This document shows positions 1 through 12,138 of a stretch of DNA of 64,000 nucleotides, piece after piece. The position numbers and the translations under genes are program-made. The notes under the pieces are model-generated. The model was not told the origin of the DNA, did no database searches, and was given only the letters and a program-made list of their open reading frames with translations. Position 1 is the first letter of the stretch. Every line of letters starts with the position of its first letter. Source of the stretch: Nephrocerus scutellatus (taxonomy: Eukaryota > Arthropoda > Insecta > Diptera > Pipunculidae); assembly GCA_947095585.1 (NCBI GenBank), contig OX352761.1:137794277-137858276 (forward strand). Direction: 5' to 3'.

Positions 1-659
1 ATTGTCAAGCTTCGACCTCGCACGATAAACTCCACTTTCCTTGCTCGTTATGTAATATACTATTTCTGCGAGTAATGTACGCTAATTTTCACACGACCAA
101 AACCGTTTTTTTTTTGCTAAGCCGGTTATGCGCAATTCAAAATTTCCCTGTGAATGTGTGTTCGCTGTGACTGCAGTAAATAACAAAAGTATTTTATATG
201 TTAACTCACTAGTGTGTATAACGGCTACTTTCGAGGCTATGTTATATTGCACTTTCGTCTGTGGGTGTGTGAAAATATAACAATCTGATATTATTTTACT
301 AAAAATTATGAAGGGATCAAGACGATAAAAGCCGCAAAGGCAAATGCTTCCTGGAAAACGATGATAAAAGTGACCCAAATAATTAAGTGCTTTCCTGTAG
401 GGTGAGCGCTTTAACACTTTAATAGATTCGCAGTTTATTCTAGTCTATGTTGTGAAATATATTTTACAGACCCTTTTGTTAAGACACCGATAAGGGTTTT
501 AAACTGTCTAAATTAAAAGAGGGAGCACCTCATAGACAACTTTTTGAGCTACTCTTGATTACTTTTTTAAATAATTTATTTTATCCAGTTAAATTTATAA
601 TAATGGTTGATAAGGATAATAATAATTTATAACTTACAACTTATATAAATGTCCTGAGC
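1..659. other. AT-rich sequence without a recognisable gene
   Basis: Stop-rich in all frames and AT-rich. No domain, repeat border or RNA gene was recognised. The one reading frame of about 110 codons on the minus strand resembles no family I know and has the composition of chance sequence. Confidence 0.5.
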
Positions 660-2530
660 GGGTCTCACTACATTCACAATTTTTTAAAGCGTTTTTATAA
701 CCCCGCTATCGTGTATGTCTATCTGTCTGTTCGGGTGGAATTTTGTAATTGATTTTAAATTAAACATAGCTCAGAAGTGGATGAACATTGACACATAAAA
801 AAAACAATGCTAGTTTGCAATTTGTTTCAGATCAGAAAAAATTAAAAAAAATACTAAACGTTTTTAATTAAAAATGTATTTTTATTAGTAAAAAAAAAGA
901 TTAAAGATTGTGATTTCATAGGCTTAGATGGGTGTATAACTTCGTATTTTGTATAGCTAATCTTAAGCTTCCATGTTTCACAATATGCCCGAATATTGTC
1001 GAATTTGGGTTGCAAATTACTCTGAATCTCTTCGATTCTTGAGTCGTGTACGTATATCGTAATGTCGTCAGCATAAGTATGGGACGCATCCACATCCTTC
1101 AGCACGCACTTCGGCAATAAATACATTAAACAGAAGTGGCGCCGTTAATGCGCCCGGTGGAAGACAGTAACAATATTGAAAACCCTAACCGTCGTCTTTT
1201 TATTATCTGTTACAACAAACTTTTTCCAGTATATCATTGATATAATCATTTTAACTAAATGATGTGCAAACTCATATCTTATAAATTTCTAATCAGCGCG
1301 TAGATCCAAACCGTTTTTCTTTTCGAGATACACAAGGCGTATTCATCTTATCATTCAGATGCCAGTTGACATCTGAAATTATTTTGCTCACGGCGTGTAC
1401 TGTCGAATAGTTTTGTTTAAACCCGAATTGGTTCCGCGGTATAATCTCTTTTTCGTCGCACACGTTCAAAATTAACATGCCAACAACGCTTGTGGAAAAA
1501 GCGATAAAAAAGTGACAGGAAACATCCCTACGATGTTCAAGCGATTCGATTGTTTTTTGCGATATTTCCGTCACCAATAAGTTTTAACGCGCGGTTCTGA
1601 ATTCTGTCTAGTAGACAAAATACAGCCCAGACAATACAGTCGTATTCAAGTTTAGGACGAATATATGCCTTGTAAATAGTAGCCACATCTGAAGGAATGA
1701 AGTTCATCTTCCACCGTTTTAGGAAACCTTAACATCTCGCAGCATTTTTGGCGATGGCGAATATGTGGTCGTTCCAACGAAGCTTGTTATTGACGCACAT
1801 ACCGAGAATTGAGAGTTTTTCAGTTTCTTTGATGCAAGATCCATTCATGGATAAAGGTTGGGGGTTTAAATTACGCTTGGCGACAGAGGACAGCATTAGG
1901 TAGTCTATTATGTAGTCCCCACCTTGTTATGCTGTCAAGGTCAGAATTTAACGTGCCTAGCATACGTTGTTGTTCAAGTTCCACTTGCGTATATAGAAAT
2001 TTGCTTTCACCAAATTTGTGAATATACTGGTTCCATTTTTCAGTGAGATAAGCCATGAGATCACCTGTACTACTGGTCGCTAAGGATTTCACGTGATTCA
2101 ACGTATTGCTTAAGCTTACGACTGATCAGCGTTTCCATGACCTTAGAAAGTATGGATGTTAGCGCAACTGGTCGGTAGGAGGAAATAGATGACGGTTCAC
2201 TTTTTTAGGATCAGGCTGTTTTTCAATTCATTGGAACGACTCCAGAAGAATAAGAGATATGGAAAAGACTGCGCAGTGGCAATGCCAACGTTGAAGAACA
2301 CCTCTTCAAAACTATAGCGGGGATACCATCAGGCACAGCAGATTTATGAATGTTGAGATCTGTAAATCAGAAGGTACTCTTGATTATCCTTATGTACACG
2401 ATGAGATGATAGGGCTGTGTCGTGCGCAACTAGAAATTCATAAACACATTCACGATCAAGATAACATTTGATAAATAGTTTATTTCCAGCTTTTTTACAT
2501 CTCCAGATTTTCAGAAAGTTAATCATATTT
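660..2530 (-). mobile_element. Scrambled, degenerate non-LTR (LINE) reverse transcriptase remains
   Basis: Reverse-transcriptase pieces lie on the minus strand with stops and frameshifts. At 854-1126 there is a palm motif (TYADDITIY). At 1293-1450 there is the motif NQFGFKQNYST that normally precedes it. At about 1880-2340 there are earlier RT pieces (PDGIPAIVLKRCSS, GDLMAYLTEKW), and at 1480-1800 the post-palm segment that reads RIQNRALKLIGD. The order is not that of one element: the post-palm segment runs directly into a new RT start near 1470, so at least two truncated copies are joined. Related pieces occur at 9890-10260 and 56050-57110. This is a dead jockey/I-type element; the exact clade is not determined. 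Confidence 0.75.
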
Positions 2531-4240
2531 GAATTGAAATATTAATATATAAAATAAATATAGATACAATTTAATATCTTTAAAAAAGTATCTTTCACGA
2601 TATTGAAGTGGTTCTACCTCTAAAGATCCACTTCGTAAGCAAAAAATATAAACGCAAGAAGACCCCGACAATCAAAAGGTAAACAATCGAGAGGCCTAAA
2701 ATTAGGTCTTAAGGGCGAGACTATATAAAGCCTGGAGACATCGGAATTAAGGTTATCCTTGCGAATAGCCAAGATGAGAAGCGGGTTAAAAATTAAGAAT
2801 CCGGCATATTTGGAAGTCGGGGCTCCATATGTCTTTTAATTTTTTATGTCATACGTCCTACCAGTAGGTATAGGTATTTTCACTCTGAAATATAAATAAA
2901 ATTTATATAATTTTTTTAATGATATTATTTAAAACTTAATGCTTTTTCTTTTTTTAATAATTAAACTTATTGCCAATGGAGAACTTCCTGAATGATTTGC
3001 ACACCGGCAATAAGGGCTAAGCGCTTTATTAAAAATAAAAATCTAAGGAATGTAATTTACAATATATTACATTCCTAAAATTTGTAGCCGGTGTCAATTT
3101 ATTTTCTTAGAATTTCCCTTGATTCATTGAAAAAAGCAATAGGGAAACCTATCCAGTGAATATCCACGTTACAATTATTGATGACAACTTGTCGAAGTGT
3201 CTTCCCAGAGGTCAATAAGTTTACGTCACTTGGTATCCGGTTGGAAATTTTACAGCAGAGTGCATCGCTGTTCACGATTGTTAACATTCCTGCCTGCTAC
3301 TCGTACTCACTCTCGCACCAACCCAGATCACGAAATTATTTAATCAATGGATCATGGTCAGGGAAAACTACAGAAAACCCTAATCAAGAAAATATTACAA
3401 ATAAAAACGTAAGTGAGCCTAAAAATTCTTGGAATCTCAATTGAACAATTTATAAAATATATTAAGATAATTTTATTTTGGAGTTCAGACTCTTTTTCAA
3501 TTTTTAAATGGAAAGATAAAAAAAAATGTTATGTTATTATATTGAGAAATAGCAAAGTGTTATAAAACATTCGTGTTATTTCGTCCAAGTACCAATTGTG
3601 GCATATTTTGCACAAGCAAAAATAAAGACTCATCCATTCAAACATACACGTATTCTGACTGCTGCAATTACCAAGTACTCGTACGTTTGAACATGTTCCG
3701 CCAAATTTTTCACGTTTAATGCATTTTCTTCAGTTTAGTTTTTTTTGTGGTTTAGTTGATGTTTTTGCATAAAATGCATAAAAATATATATACATAAGAA
3801 GTTGTTGTCATATAGCATTAGCGGTACATGTACTTAGTTTGTAGTAAAAGATTGTATCCATCGGAGCTATTTTTAAAAATAATTGTTAAAGTATCATTTA
3901 AAGACTTTTCTAGAACACACACGGAGTGTGAAGTTTTGCGTTCAAAATTTTTTTTAGATATGTGAATTGAATTTTGGTGATATATACTTTGCCGATGTTT
4001 TTGTTTTAATTTTTTGTCAGTAAAAAGAAAGTATAGAGCACAGAAACGGATAAGGCCTTTCCGCGGTATACCGGTACTGTATCATTGTGGTCAGTTTATT
4101 CAGTTTTTATGACATACTGAGCGTGCCATACCATACCAAGAAATCAGGTAAGCGTCTGAGGCATTTTTAAATACAAAAAAACTTTTTCATACTTCTTTCT
4201 ATTTGCCGGATTAAAAAACGAAGATTTACCTTTGTCTATT
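2531..4240. other. Gene-free AT-rich interval
   Basis: No coding exon, RNA gene or transposon end was recognised. A TATAAA with a plausible core-promoter look occurs at about 2722 (ctatataaagcc), but no transcript or ORF follows it. The interval may be the edge of old transposon debris. Confidence 0.4.
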
Positions 4241-4289
4241 AACCTATGGGTGTAAGATCAAGATCACACAAAAAAATTACGACATGCAA

Positions 4290-4680
4290 ATGCAAAACCC
4301 TTATCGATACCCTCTCAAGACTCCCCTCAAACTCATTCAAGACTCCCACAGGACCCCCTCAAGACCCCCACAAGGCCTGGTCCAGACCTACGAAAGGACC
4401 CCAAAGACCCTATCAAGACTCCATTAAGACCCTTCAGAACCCCAGGATCCCACTTAGTACTCCCCACAGAACCCCGTTCAAGACTATCGCAAAACCCATC
4501 AGAGCCCTACTCAAAACCCCCTCAAGATCCTCCTCGAGAGCACCACATGACCCCACTCAGAACACTCGTAAAACAACCTCAAGGCTCCCTTAAGACCCCC
4601 CATGACCATCACAAGATTCCAATCAAAACCCCCTTAAACCCCTCTCAAGACGACCTCAAAACCGCCTTAAAACTCTCTCT
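4290..4680 (+). repeat. Degenerate C/A-rich minisatellite (CTCAAGACCCC-like units)
   Basis: About 400 bp consists of imperfect repeats built from words such as CTCAAGACCCC, CCCACAAGG and CTCAAGACTCC, with irregular spacing of roughly 13-30 bp. The plus strand is very poor in G and T, giving strong strand asymmetry. A 115-codon reading frame through it (KTPTGPPQDPHKAW and so on) is low-complexity and follows from the repeat. I infer a decayed minisatellite rather than a gene. Confidence 0.7.
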
Positions 4681-4951
4681 TTGATTTTGTGTTCTATTTA
4701 CAATGTATTGTAACTGACACTGTAACTTTTCTACCGTCGATTGCCGACGTTTCGCTTACTCAGCAATGTGGCGAAGAGTCATCATGCAGACTAATTTCTC
4801 AGTTTGTTCTTCTTCTCAAATTTTGTTTAGGTTTGGCGTTCTATATTTGCAAAGCATTCACTACGAAAACCATGTAATTTTGGTGTCTTACCCGTGGGTA
4901 AGGTTTCGGGTAAGGTTTTATTTAATAGAAAGAGTAAACAAAGTTAACTTA

Positions 4952-5213
4952 TGTCGTATTTGTTTTATAAAGATTGATTTTTTGGCTGTCAAGTTTTTCG
5001 TTTTTTCTAAAAAAAAAACCAATCTGTGGTAGATCGGATTTTCCCTCAAACAGATCTTGATATTTTGGGAGATTTGCCCCTCTTTTAATTAACTGAAACA
5101 ACAACACATGCAAGAAAACAGTGTAAACAAAAGATTCTTGGCTTTCGTGTTCGTTTTTCGAGAAAAAATCTGAGCTCGAGCGTAGATTTCTAAAACAAAC
5201 AAAAAATACGACA
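4952..5213. mobile_element. MITE copy 1, TNA target-site family (262 bp)
   Basis: The element begins TGTCGTATTTG and ends AAAATACGACA, which are imperfect terminal inverted repeats of about 30 bp. It is flanked on both sides by TTA. The interior shares long matches with copies at 15412 and 19538 (GATTTTTTGGCTGTCAAG near the left end, GAGCTCGAGCG near the right end). A 3-bp TNA target duplication is typical of PIF/Harbinger-type elements; that family assignment is inferred. Confidence 0.8.
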
Positions 5214-5727
5214 TTAATCTTAGCATTAATAACTTTATACTTTTTTATTGCCCTAAATATGTAAATGTGAAGGCTGAAAGTGTACAACCAGCGCGTAAAC
5301 ATGAACAAACTTCCGCATCGACTACTACCAACTGTCAAGTTCCATATGCTTAGCTCCAAAATAGATTCCTGCTCTTCACGTGTTCGGTGTTCTTTTCGGT
5401 TTCGTTGTTCTGTTTCTGTATCACATCTTCGAGTAGCTACAGTTGTCTCTGAAAGATTCTAATTTGGTCGACCTGTGCCAACGAACGAGGTGTCGGGTCG
5501 TTTTTGTCGTCGGTCATCATCTGTGATTTCGTGTGATTGTGGACGACGTCAACAAATTCACACCATCAGATTTTTGTTTAGATTAAAAATAAATTATGTA
5601 ATCAGAGATTGGAAAATTGCTGTTTAAATTTTTGGAGATTGTTGCCACTCGTTACTGTCCTGTAATTGTTGTTGTGGTTATTTTTTGCATAATTGGAGGC
5701 ACTGTGGAGTAAAATTGCCTTTACAGA

Positions 5728-8370
5728 ATGAGTGTCATTCTGTTTGTAACGGCGGCAGCGCACCTGTTCTATGCACCGTTTACCAAAGTGGAAGAAAGTT
5801 TTAACCTGCAGGCGATGCATGACATTCTCTACTTGAGGCACAATTTTACACAGGTAAGTGCATTCTTAGGGTAACACCACAGATTAATTATTATTTTTAT
5901 TAATACTTTTTAATAAGTGTTTTCAGTTACTAACACAATCTGCACGCACAAGTCGCCACTCTTCAACAAGCATATATCATTTATCATTTCCAGTACGATC
6001 ATCATGATTTCCCCGGCGTTGTTCCGAGAACATTTCTTTGCCCACTGTTCATATCGACAATTTCGACGCCCTTTGTTTTGCTTTTTGAATTGCTTCATAT
6101 GCACAAGTTCTGGACTCAATATGTAGGTAAACAACGTTCCATGTCATTCAAAAATTACTTATAAACATAAATAAATTCGTAAATTTTGTTCTTTGCATAA
6201 TCAGTAGAATAATTTGTTTGCTTTCATAGTTCGTCTCGTCTTAGCTGGAGTTATTTCGGCAGCATGGGAAAATCTCCGAAAAGTAATAACAAAATTATAT
6301 GGCAACGAAGTGACCCTTTGGTTTACCCTCATCACTGTTTCGCAGTTTCATTTTATGTTCTACATGAGCCGTCCTTTGCCAAATATTATGGCTTTGCCAC
6401 TAGGTAAAGAAATGTGCATTTAGTTTTGCTTAATAATTTTCATTAATTGTACCTTTGTTCTCATTCACAGTTCTAAATGCAATTTCATCGTGGTTAAAAG
6501 GTAACACTAACCAATTTATAATCTCCTCTGGAATTGCCATCATCGTGGTTCGTTCGGAGTTGGCAATGTTTTTGGGTTTCTTTGTGTTATTTGATCTGTA
6601 TACAAAAAAGATTTCGCTGCAAAAGTACGTAATATTCAAAAATATGAAAATAAACATAAATTTTGCAAATATTGATATGCATTTTCCGTATTTCAGATTA
6701 ACTAAAATAATCATTCCCACTGGAATTATTATTTTAGCATCGACCATTGCTGTGGATTCGTTCTTCTGGCAACGGCTGCTATGGCCAGAGGGAGAAGTAC
6801 TTTGGTACAATACAATAATGAACAGGAGTTCCGATTGGGGTGTATCCTTTTTTAAAAATAATTTTAAATTTTTATTTCTTTTTGTGGCTGTTAATGCAGT
6901 CGAAATTTTTAAGTTGATATATTTCATAACTCTCTCACATGACACAGACATCGCCATATCTCTGGTATTTTTATTCGGCAATACCACGAGCTATGGGTAT
7001 GTCATTGGTTTTTGTACCGTTTGGCACTTACATAGAACCACGCGTACGTCCAGTGGTCTTTTTTGCTATTGCTTTTGTATTTCTATATTCATTCCTGCCA
7101 CATAAAGAGTTGCGTTTCATCATTTATGTTTTTCCTATCTTCAATTTGGCAGCTGGTTGTGCATGCAATCGTTTGTGAGTTAAAAGTTAAAGCAAAAGAA
7201 AAATCATAGTAAGCAAGCATTTCTTCTCTTAGATGGATAAATAGTACAAAATCATTTTGGCAAGGATTTCTAGCGCTTTTCGCTGGGGGACATATTTTGC
7301 TAAATATTTTACTGACTCTTTTCCTTCTTGTTGTGTCGCGCACCAACTATCCTGGAGGTGTTGCCATGTCACGACTTCATCGTCTAGAGCAGAACAGCAC
7401 GAACCTTTCTATACACATTTCGAATTTAGCAGCACAGAGTGGCGTTTCAAGATTTATGGAAATCCGATCAGATTGGATGTATGTATCTTTTAGTGAACTT
7501 AAAAAAGAAACATTTTTAAGCCTCTCTCACAGTTACAGCAAGACGGAGTCTCTCGCATACAACGATGAAAGCATATTGGACTACACACATTTGCTGGTTG
7601 AAGCAAAAAATAAATTCTCTCAGGATTGGGACATTTTGCTGGAAAACTTTGAAGCAATTGAATTTATCGATTGCTTTAGCAACATCGGAATACAATATAA
7701 TTCGTTGTTTCCGGTTAGAGTTAAGACAAAACCATGTATTGGAATTATGAAAAGACGGACAGATGTAAATAGAACTAAAAGATCAACTGCTAACTTAATT
7801 GAAAATATATCTGCGATAGTTGAGGACACAAATAAAATAAAATTAATGGAAACAACCTCTGAACTACCAAATGTAACTTTTGCTGAAAAAAATCCCCTAT
7901 ACCATACTGGCAACCACAACAGCGATAATGACGATGATGATGCTGATGGTATCATTGTATCCAACATTGAACAATCAACGGAAAATGTTTCACTCGAAGG
8001 ATCGACGTCTAGTAATAAAGAAATTAATTTCCAAGAACTACGTAATCTTGCCCTTGGCAAAATAACTATAAAGACAAAAGCAACCAAAGCAAAACTACGT
8101 AAAATTATCGAAGAGCACTACCGATTTAAGGGTTCAGTCATTGAAAATGATTCCAAAGAGCGACGTGAAAAATTATCACCTGGTAGCAGCAGTAGCGTTA
8201 AACAAACAGTAAAATCCATCATACGACAAGAAAAGATCAAGGAAATGATTGAACGAATCTCGAAAATGGATTTAATGAAAATATGCGATCTCAATAAAAT
8301 GACGACCAAAGAATGTCTTAAGCGTGTAATTGACGACATCGATGAAGGCGACGAAAAAAACTCAATCTAA
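5728..8370 (+). CDS. Alg12: Alg12: dolichyl-P-mannose alpha-1,6-mannosyltransferase
   Basis: ER membrane enzyme of glycosyltransferase family 22. It adds the eighth mannose, in alpha-1,6 linkage, to Man7GlcNAc2-PP-dolichol during N-glycan precursor assembly. Exons: 5728-5853, 5994-6126, 6230-6403, 6471-6624, 6697-6841, 6948-7174, 7233-7478 and 7533-8370. All have GT-AG borders and join in phase to 680 residues. The N-terminal loop reads [14 protein letters not shown], the acidic first lumenal loop of the family. Many hydrophobic helices follow, with HKELRFIIY, the family's HKEERF-type motif, at roughly residue 300. The enzyme homologous to yeast/human ALG12 (about 490 residues) ends near residue 472. 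The remaining ~205 residues are a polar tail with an acidic Asp run and basic stretches. The gene is convergent with the COX7A-like gene at 8660. AATAAA near 8513 is a likely poly(A) signal. Confidence 0.93.
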
Positions 8371-8659
8371 ATGTTCCAGTGCATTTATTTAAATGAAAAT
8401 TGTGTGATTTTTGTATACTATGAAATTAAAGAGGAATGTTACTCAACATATTTTCGATTAAGTCTTTGTCAACGTGTTTACCGAATTTTGTATGCATTTT
8501 TGTTACTTGTAAAATAAACCGAAAATATTGCTTTTTTGATAATTTATTTAAAATCTGTGTTTTTATATATTTGGCGATTTTCAATTTTTGTATTATACTC
8601 ATAAATTGAAATACAGTTTATAAAAATTACGTTTCTTCCTGAGAGAAATTCATTGGGGT

Positions 8660-8968
8660 TTAGTTTTTCACTGTTTTTCCAAAAATCATTGGAGAGAACA
8701 TTTTCCCGATTCCAATCAAACCGGCAAAGCAGAGTAGCACAGTAAACCGATACAGCAATTGATCCCTCATTCCTAATTTGAGGAAAACCGGTCTTCCATC
8801 TTTCTTTTGGAATTGCTCTTGAATCTTTCGTAGTTCAGCTAAGTCCTTGGCTCTGTTTTCAGTGGAGATGGTAAGGTTGCGAATAATCACATGGTGGCAA
8901 TCACCTTTGTTAACTTTACTTTTGAATGATTTTTTTGCAGTGGTGGCAATGATGCTTCGAATCATCAT
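8660..8968 (-). CDS. COX7AL: COX7A-like cytochrome c oxidase subunit 7A paralogue (single exon)
   Basis: Small nuclear-encoded subunit of mitochondrial complex IV, 102 residues from the first ATG. The core IQEQFQKKDGRPVFLKLG, then DQLLYRFTVLL and a single hydrophobic helix (FAGLIGIGKMF), is the COX7A signature. The first ~40 residues are basic and poor in acid, as expected for a mitochondrial presequence. It differs from the paralogue at 11735-12138 in having no intron, a longer N-terminus and a divergent C-terminus (SPMIFGKTVKN in place of the usual KLFYDLS). Flies are known to carry a second, often testis-biased, COX7A copy; that this is such a copy is inferred. It faces Alg12 tail to tail, with about 290 bp between the stops. 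Confidence 0.85.
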   Translation of the reverse strand: MMIRSIIATTAKKSFKSKVNKGDCHHVIIRNLTISTENRAKDLAELRKIQEQFQKKDGRPVFLKLGMRDQLLYRFTVLLCFAGLIGIGKMFSPMIFGKTVKN

Positions 8969-9889
8969 CTGGTCACATTCATAATGTGATTGAAAGAAAG
9001 AGTTGTTACTTATTTCATTTCAAGATGTCGAATTGCAATTTATTATTATTTTTGGGAGTGGTTAAATATCTCGCATCCCAAAATACCGTAAATTTATATA
9101 ATTCCGTTAGTACTAAATTCCGCAAATACAAAATCCCGTGTGATAAGTTTTTCCTTTTAAAAAAGATTTTCACGAAAACTATTAATGCGTGATGCGGGAT
9201 TTTTGGATAACCAACCATTTATTTACCTTTAAATAACCTGCAGAAAAATTTTTAATGCGTGCTTAAGTTTGTGCTTTTGCTTGATTATAAATATAGATAA
9301 TAGATGCTCCTATCTTCTAGGTACCCTGGTACAGCAGGTATGTAATATGTTATGTATTATGTATATCAATCAAATTTATAAATTCTAATACAATATATTT
9401 ATATGAAAAATGAGTCAAACAAACGGCCTACTGGGCTTTTTTTATTTAAATATTTACATTTCATAAAGTAGGCGACCGGCTGATAGTTTGATTGCTTCAC
9501 TCTAAAGTTTGATAGTTTTTACTTAACGTTTACCTTATCTATAAAATAGTTTTATCTTCTCTTCTCTGCAAACGTGCAAACTCAGCACCATCTGTATTAC
9601 CAAGTTCTCAAAAGCAAAAACTATATAAGGATTCTCTATGGATTTTCTTATATAGATTTGGCCGCTTTGCAACTGTCAGCAGATTTTTTAAGCACTGTTT
9701 TCGCTAATACTACGGACGGATATTTGCAAAGCCATGTCTCGAGTCTCATGGTCCCCGTGGCTACATAGAAGATCGTTAATATCTGATATCCAGATTTGGT
9801 ACAGTCCTCCGGCATTAGCTGCTTTTTGTTCTGGACAAACATGCAAGTATTTTTATAAACTCAATAATTGCTAGCACTACACAATAGAG
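8969..9889. other. Gene-free interval upstream of the COX7A-like gene
   Basis: AT-rich sequence with only short chance reading frames. No promoter motif or transposon border could be defined. Confidence 0.4.
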
Positions 9890-10260
9890 TAGAATTAAAC
9901 GCTTCCAAAACCCAATGCGTAATTTAAACCCACCCCGAACCAGAAACTGAAAAACTCGCAATACTCAGTACGTGCGTCAAAAATAAGCTTCATTCCAAAC
10001 CACATATTCGCCATCGCTAAGAATGCTGCGACAATGCGACCACATTGCATCTACTCGACAGAATTCAGAACCGCGCGATAAAACTTATTGGTGACGTAAA
10101 TATCGTAAAAACATAGTAGGAATGTTTCCTGCTTGTCACTGTTCTATCGCTTTTTTCACAAGCGGTGTTCAAAAGAAATATCCAGATGCATCACGCCCGT
10201 TCTTGAACCCATCCATCCGTAATACCCGTGCCTCAACTCGAGCTCACGGGTCCAACATTA
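9890..10260 (+). mobile_element. LINE 3' coding fragment, same family as 0.7-2.5 kb and 56-57 kb
   Basis: Broken reading frames match the post-palm part of the LINE at 1480-1800 and 56640-56900. They include the equivalents of YSPSLRMLRQCDHI, QNSEPRDKTYW and a CHCSIAFFTSGV-like segment. Frames are interrupted by stops and small indels, so the copy is dead and truncated at both ends. Confidence 0.65.
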
Positions 10261-10649
10261 TTGATTTATTGATTGATTCAAAAAGTACACATTAAGTCCG
10301 AGGTCTTATTTTCGATGTGAAAAGTAAAATACAATGTGTAGAATGCATAAAATAAATAACGTTTCATTTCGATAATTAATAAGCAAAGTAATAAAAAGAA
10401 TAAAGGTTAATTGAAAAATATAACATAATATGATATTTGAAATAAAAATTTAATAACAATAAAAATTATATGAGTACATGAAAAATAAATGAGGATTAAG
10501 GAACATAAATAGAATAAAGAGAACAAACAAGCAACTGTGCAAAATGGGTAAAAGAGTTTAAAGAGCAAGGGCATCCAAGGGGGTGTCTAAATAAGAATAT
10601 ATATAAGTATATGTAGGAGAGTAGGGTACAAGTTGATTATTAACCAAAA

Positions 10650-10960
10650 TTGGACCAAGAGATAAATTTGTGAGATGGGAATATAGGGCTATAGCTTGAG
10701 TTTTTGCAGGGTTAATGACAATCTAATTGGAAGAAGCCCAGCTAGAGATCAACAGGATACTTGATTAATCTGGGAGACATAATTGGAGATGTTGGTAAGG
10801 GAAGCAGAGTGGAGAATTTGAAAATCGTCCGCAAATAGGTGAGCAACCGAAAAATTTAAGATCAAGTGAAGATCATTAATGAAGAGACTGAATTGAAGGG
10901 GGGAAAGAATAGATCCTTGAGGGACACCTCTGGAAAGAGGCAGAAATCAAAAAGATTTCA
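10650..10960 (-). mobile_element. Non-LTR reverse-transcriptase palm fragment
   Basis: The minus strand at about 10930-10790 reads RGVPQGSILSPLQ, then FINDLHL and then AHLFADDFQILHS. These are RT motifs B and C (GxPQGSxLSP and FADD) in the correct order and spacing. Flanking sequence is interrupted by stops. It is a different element from the neighbour at 9890. No ends are visible. Confidence 0.75.
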
Positions 10961-11734
10961 TCAAGTTTATCATAATTAATATCAAAGGATTCAGGGTCAA
11001 TGTTGGTATAGTCTCGAAAGCTATAGGAAGTAGGAAGTTCATCGATATGATTTTAAATGAGACGAAGATAAAGGCATGTGTTGCACGTCACAACAGAAAC
11101 AGAGTTAGAGAAAATATTAGGTTTCTTGGCTTGGTCTCAGTAACATTTAGACCTATCTTCGGACGTACCAACCAATTCAGAGATTCCTTAATTTAATTCA
11201 CGCTGTGCTAAGCATTATAAGGGTGCAAACTCCTTGAGCGTGTATATTATAAAAAAGCGTTTCTTGTTGGCGTTTAATATTGAAAAATCAGTTTCTGATA
11301 AAACCCCATAGCTTTCAAAGTTTGGGCAAAAGAACTAAAATTGTAGTTTGCATCCTGCCAATAAGCTTGGATTCAATCAAAACCTCTCAGACACAATATT
11401 CTCTTATTTAATGATTTTTATTTCTAGTGTTCAGTGGATGCCGATCGTATAGCATATTTGTAAACCTATTATGTAAACATATTTGTCAGAAAAATTCTCA
11501 TTGTAAAAAAATTTCATTTTTGATTAAATAATGTATATATTTCTCTATTTTAAATGCATAGCATATGAATGTTTAATTGCGAATTTCGGGTTTGCTCTTG
11601 TCGAGGGTCATCCGATAGGACTGGTCAGAACCCTGTGTAATAAAAGATATCTGTTATTTTATTTTAAAACAGAATTCAAGTTTTACTTACAGTTAAAAAA
11701 TACACAAACATTCGGCTCTTTGTGAGAGATACTT

Positions 11735-12138
11735 TTAACTTAAATCATAGAACAGCTTTCCCATACCTCCTATTCCCACCAAGCATAGGACAACAGTGAG
11801 GCGATACAAGACTTGATCCATGGGACCTCCTTTGAGGAAAACAGGTTTGCCATCATTCTTTTGGAAGTGTTCCTGGACCTTGCGGAGTTCAAAATACCCC
11901 TTGTGGATCTCACCTTGGCCAGCTTTTGCATTTCTGACTACGCCAGAAGTGGCGAAACTACGAATGACAGCCTGCGGCAGCGGATTAATGTATTAACGTC
12001 ATTACGTAATGAGAAATTAATAGTACAAAGTATGAAACATATTAAAATATAATAAGCATATACAGAATTATATAAGTAATATGTTGTATTATAAAATGAG
12101 ATATTTTGTAGTTTTGCACCTACTCGTGAAATGTTCAT
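11735..12138 (-). CDS. COX7A: COX7A: cytochrome c oxidase subunit 7A
   Basis: Two-exon gene: exon 1 at 12138-12124 (MNISR), GT-AG intron, exon 2 at 11971-11735, giving 83 residues. The product starts with an amphipathic, basic presequence (MNISRAVIRSFATSG). The conserved block KGYFELRKVQEHFQKNDGKP follows, then FLKGGPMDQVLYRLTV and a C-terminal transmembrane helix ending GIGGMGKLFYDLS. This is the typical length and layout for the fly COX7A subunit of respiratory complex IV in the inner mitochondrial membrane. The start was fixed by splicing: the downstream reading frame has no suitable ATG of its own, and exon 1 supplies the expected N-terminus. It lies about 2.8 kb from a same-strand paralogue, consistent with an old tandem duplication. 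Confidence 0.88.

Noticed and set aside
4246..4593. 115-codon proline/threonine-rich plus-strand reading frame
   Set aside because: It follows from a G-poor minisatellite. It has no conserved pattern beyond the DNA repeat and no gene signals.
5917..6126. Small plus- and minus-strand frames at 5910-6134 as separate genes
   Set aside because: The region is exon 2 of Alg12 (5994-6126) with intron sequence. The other frames are shadows.
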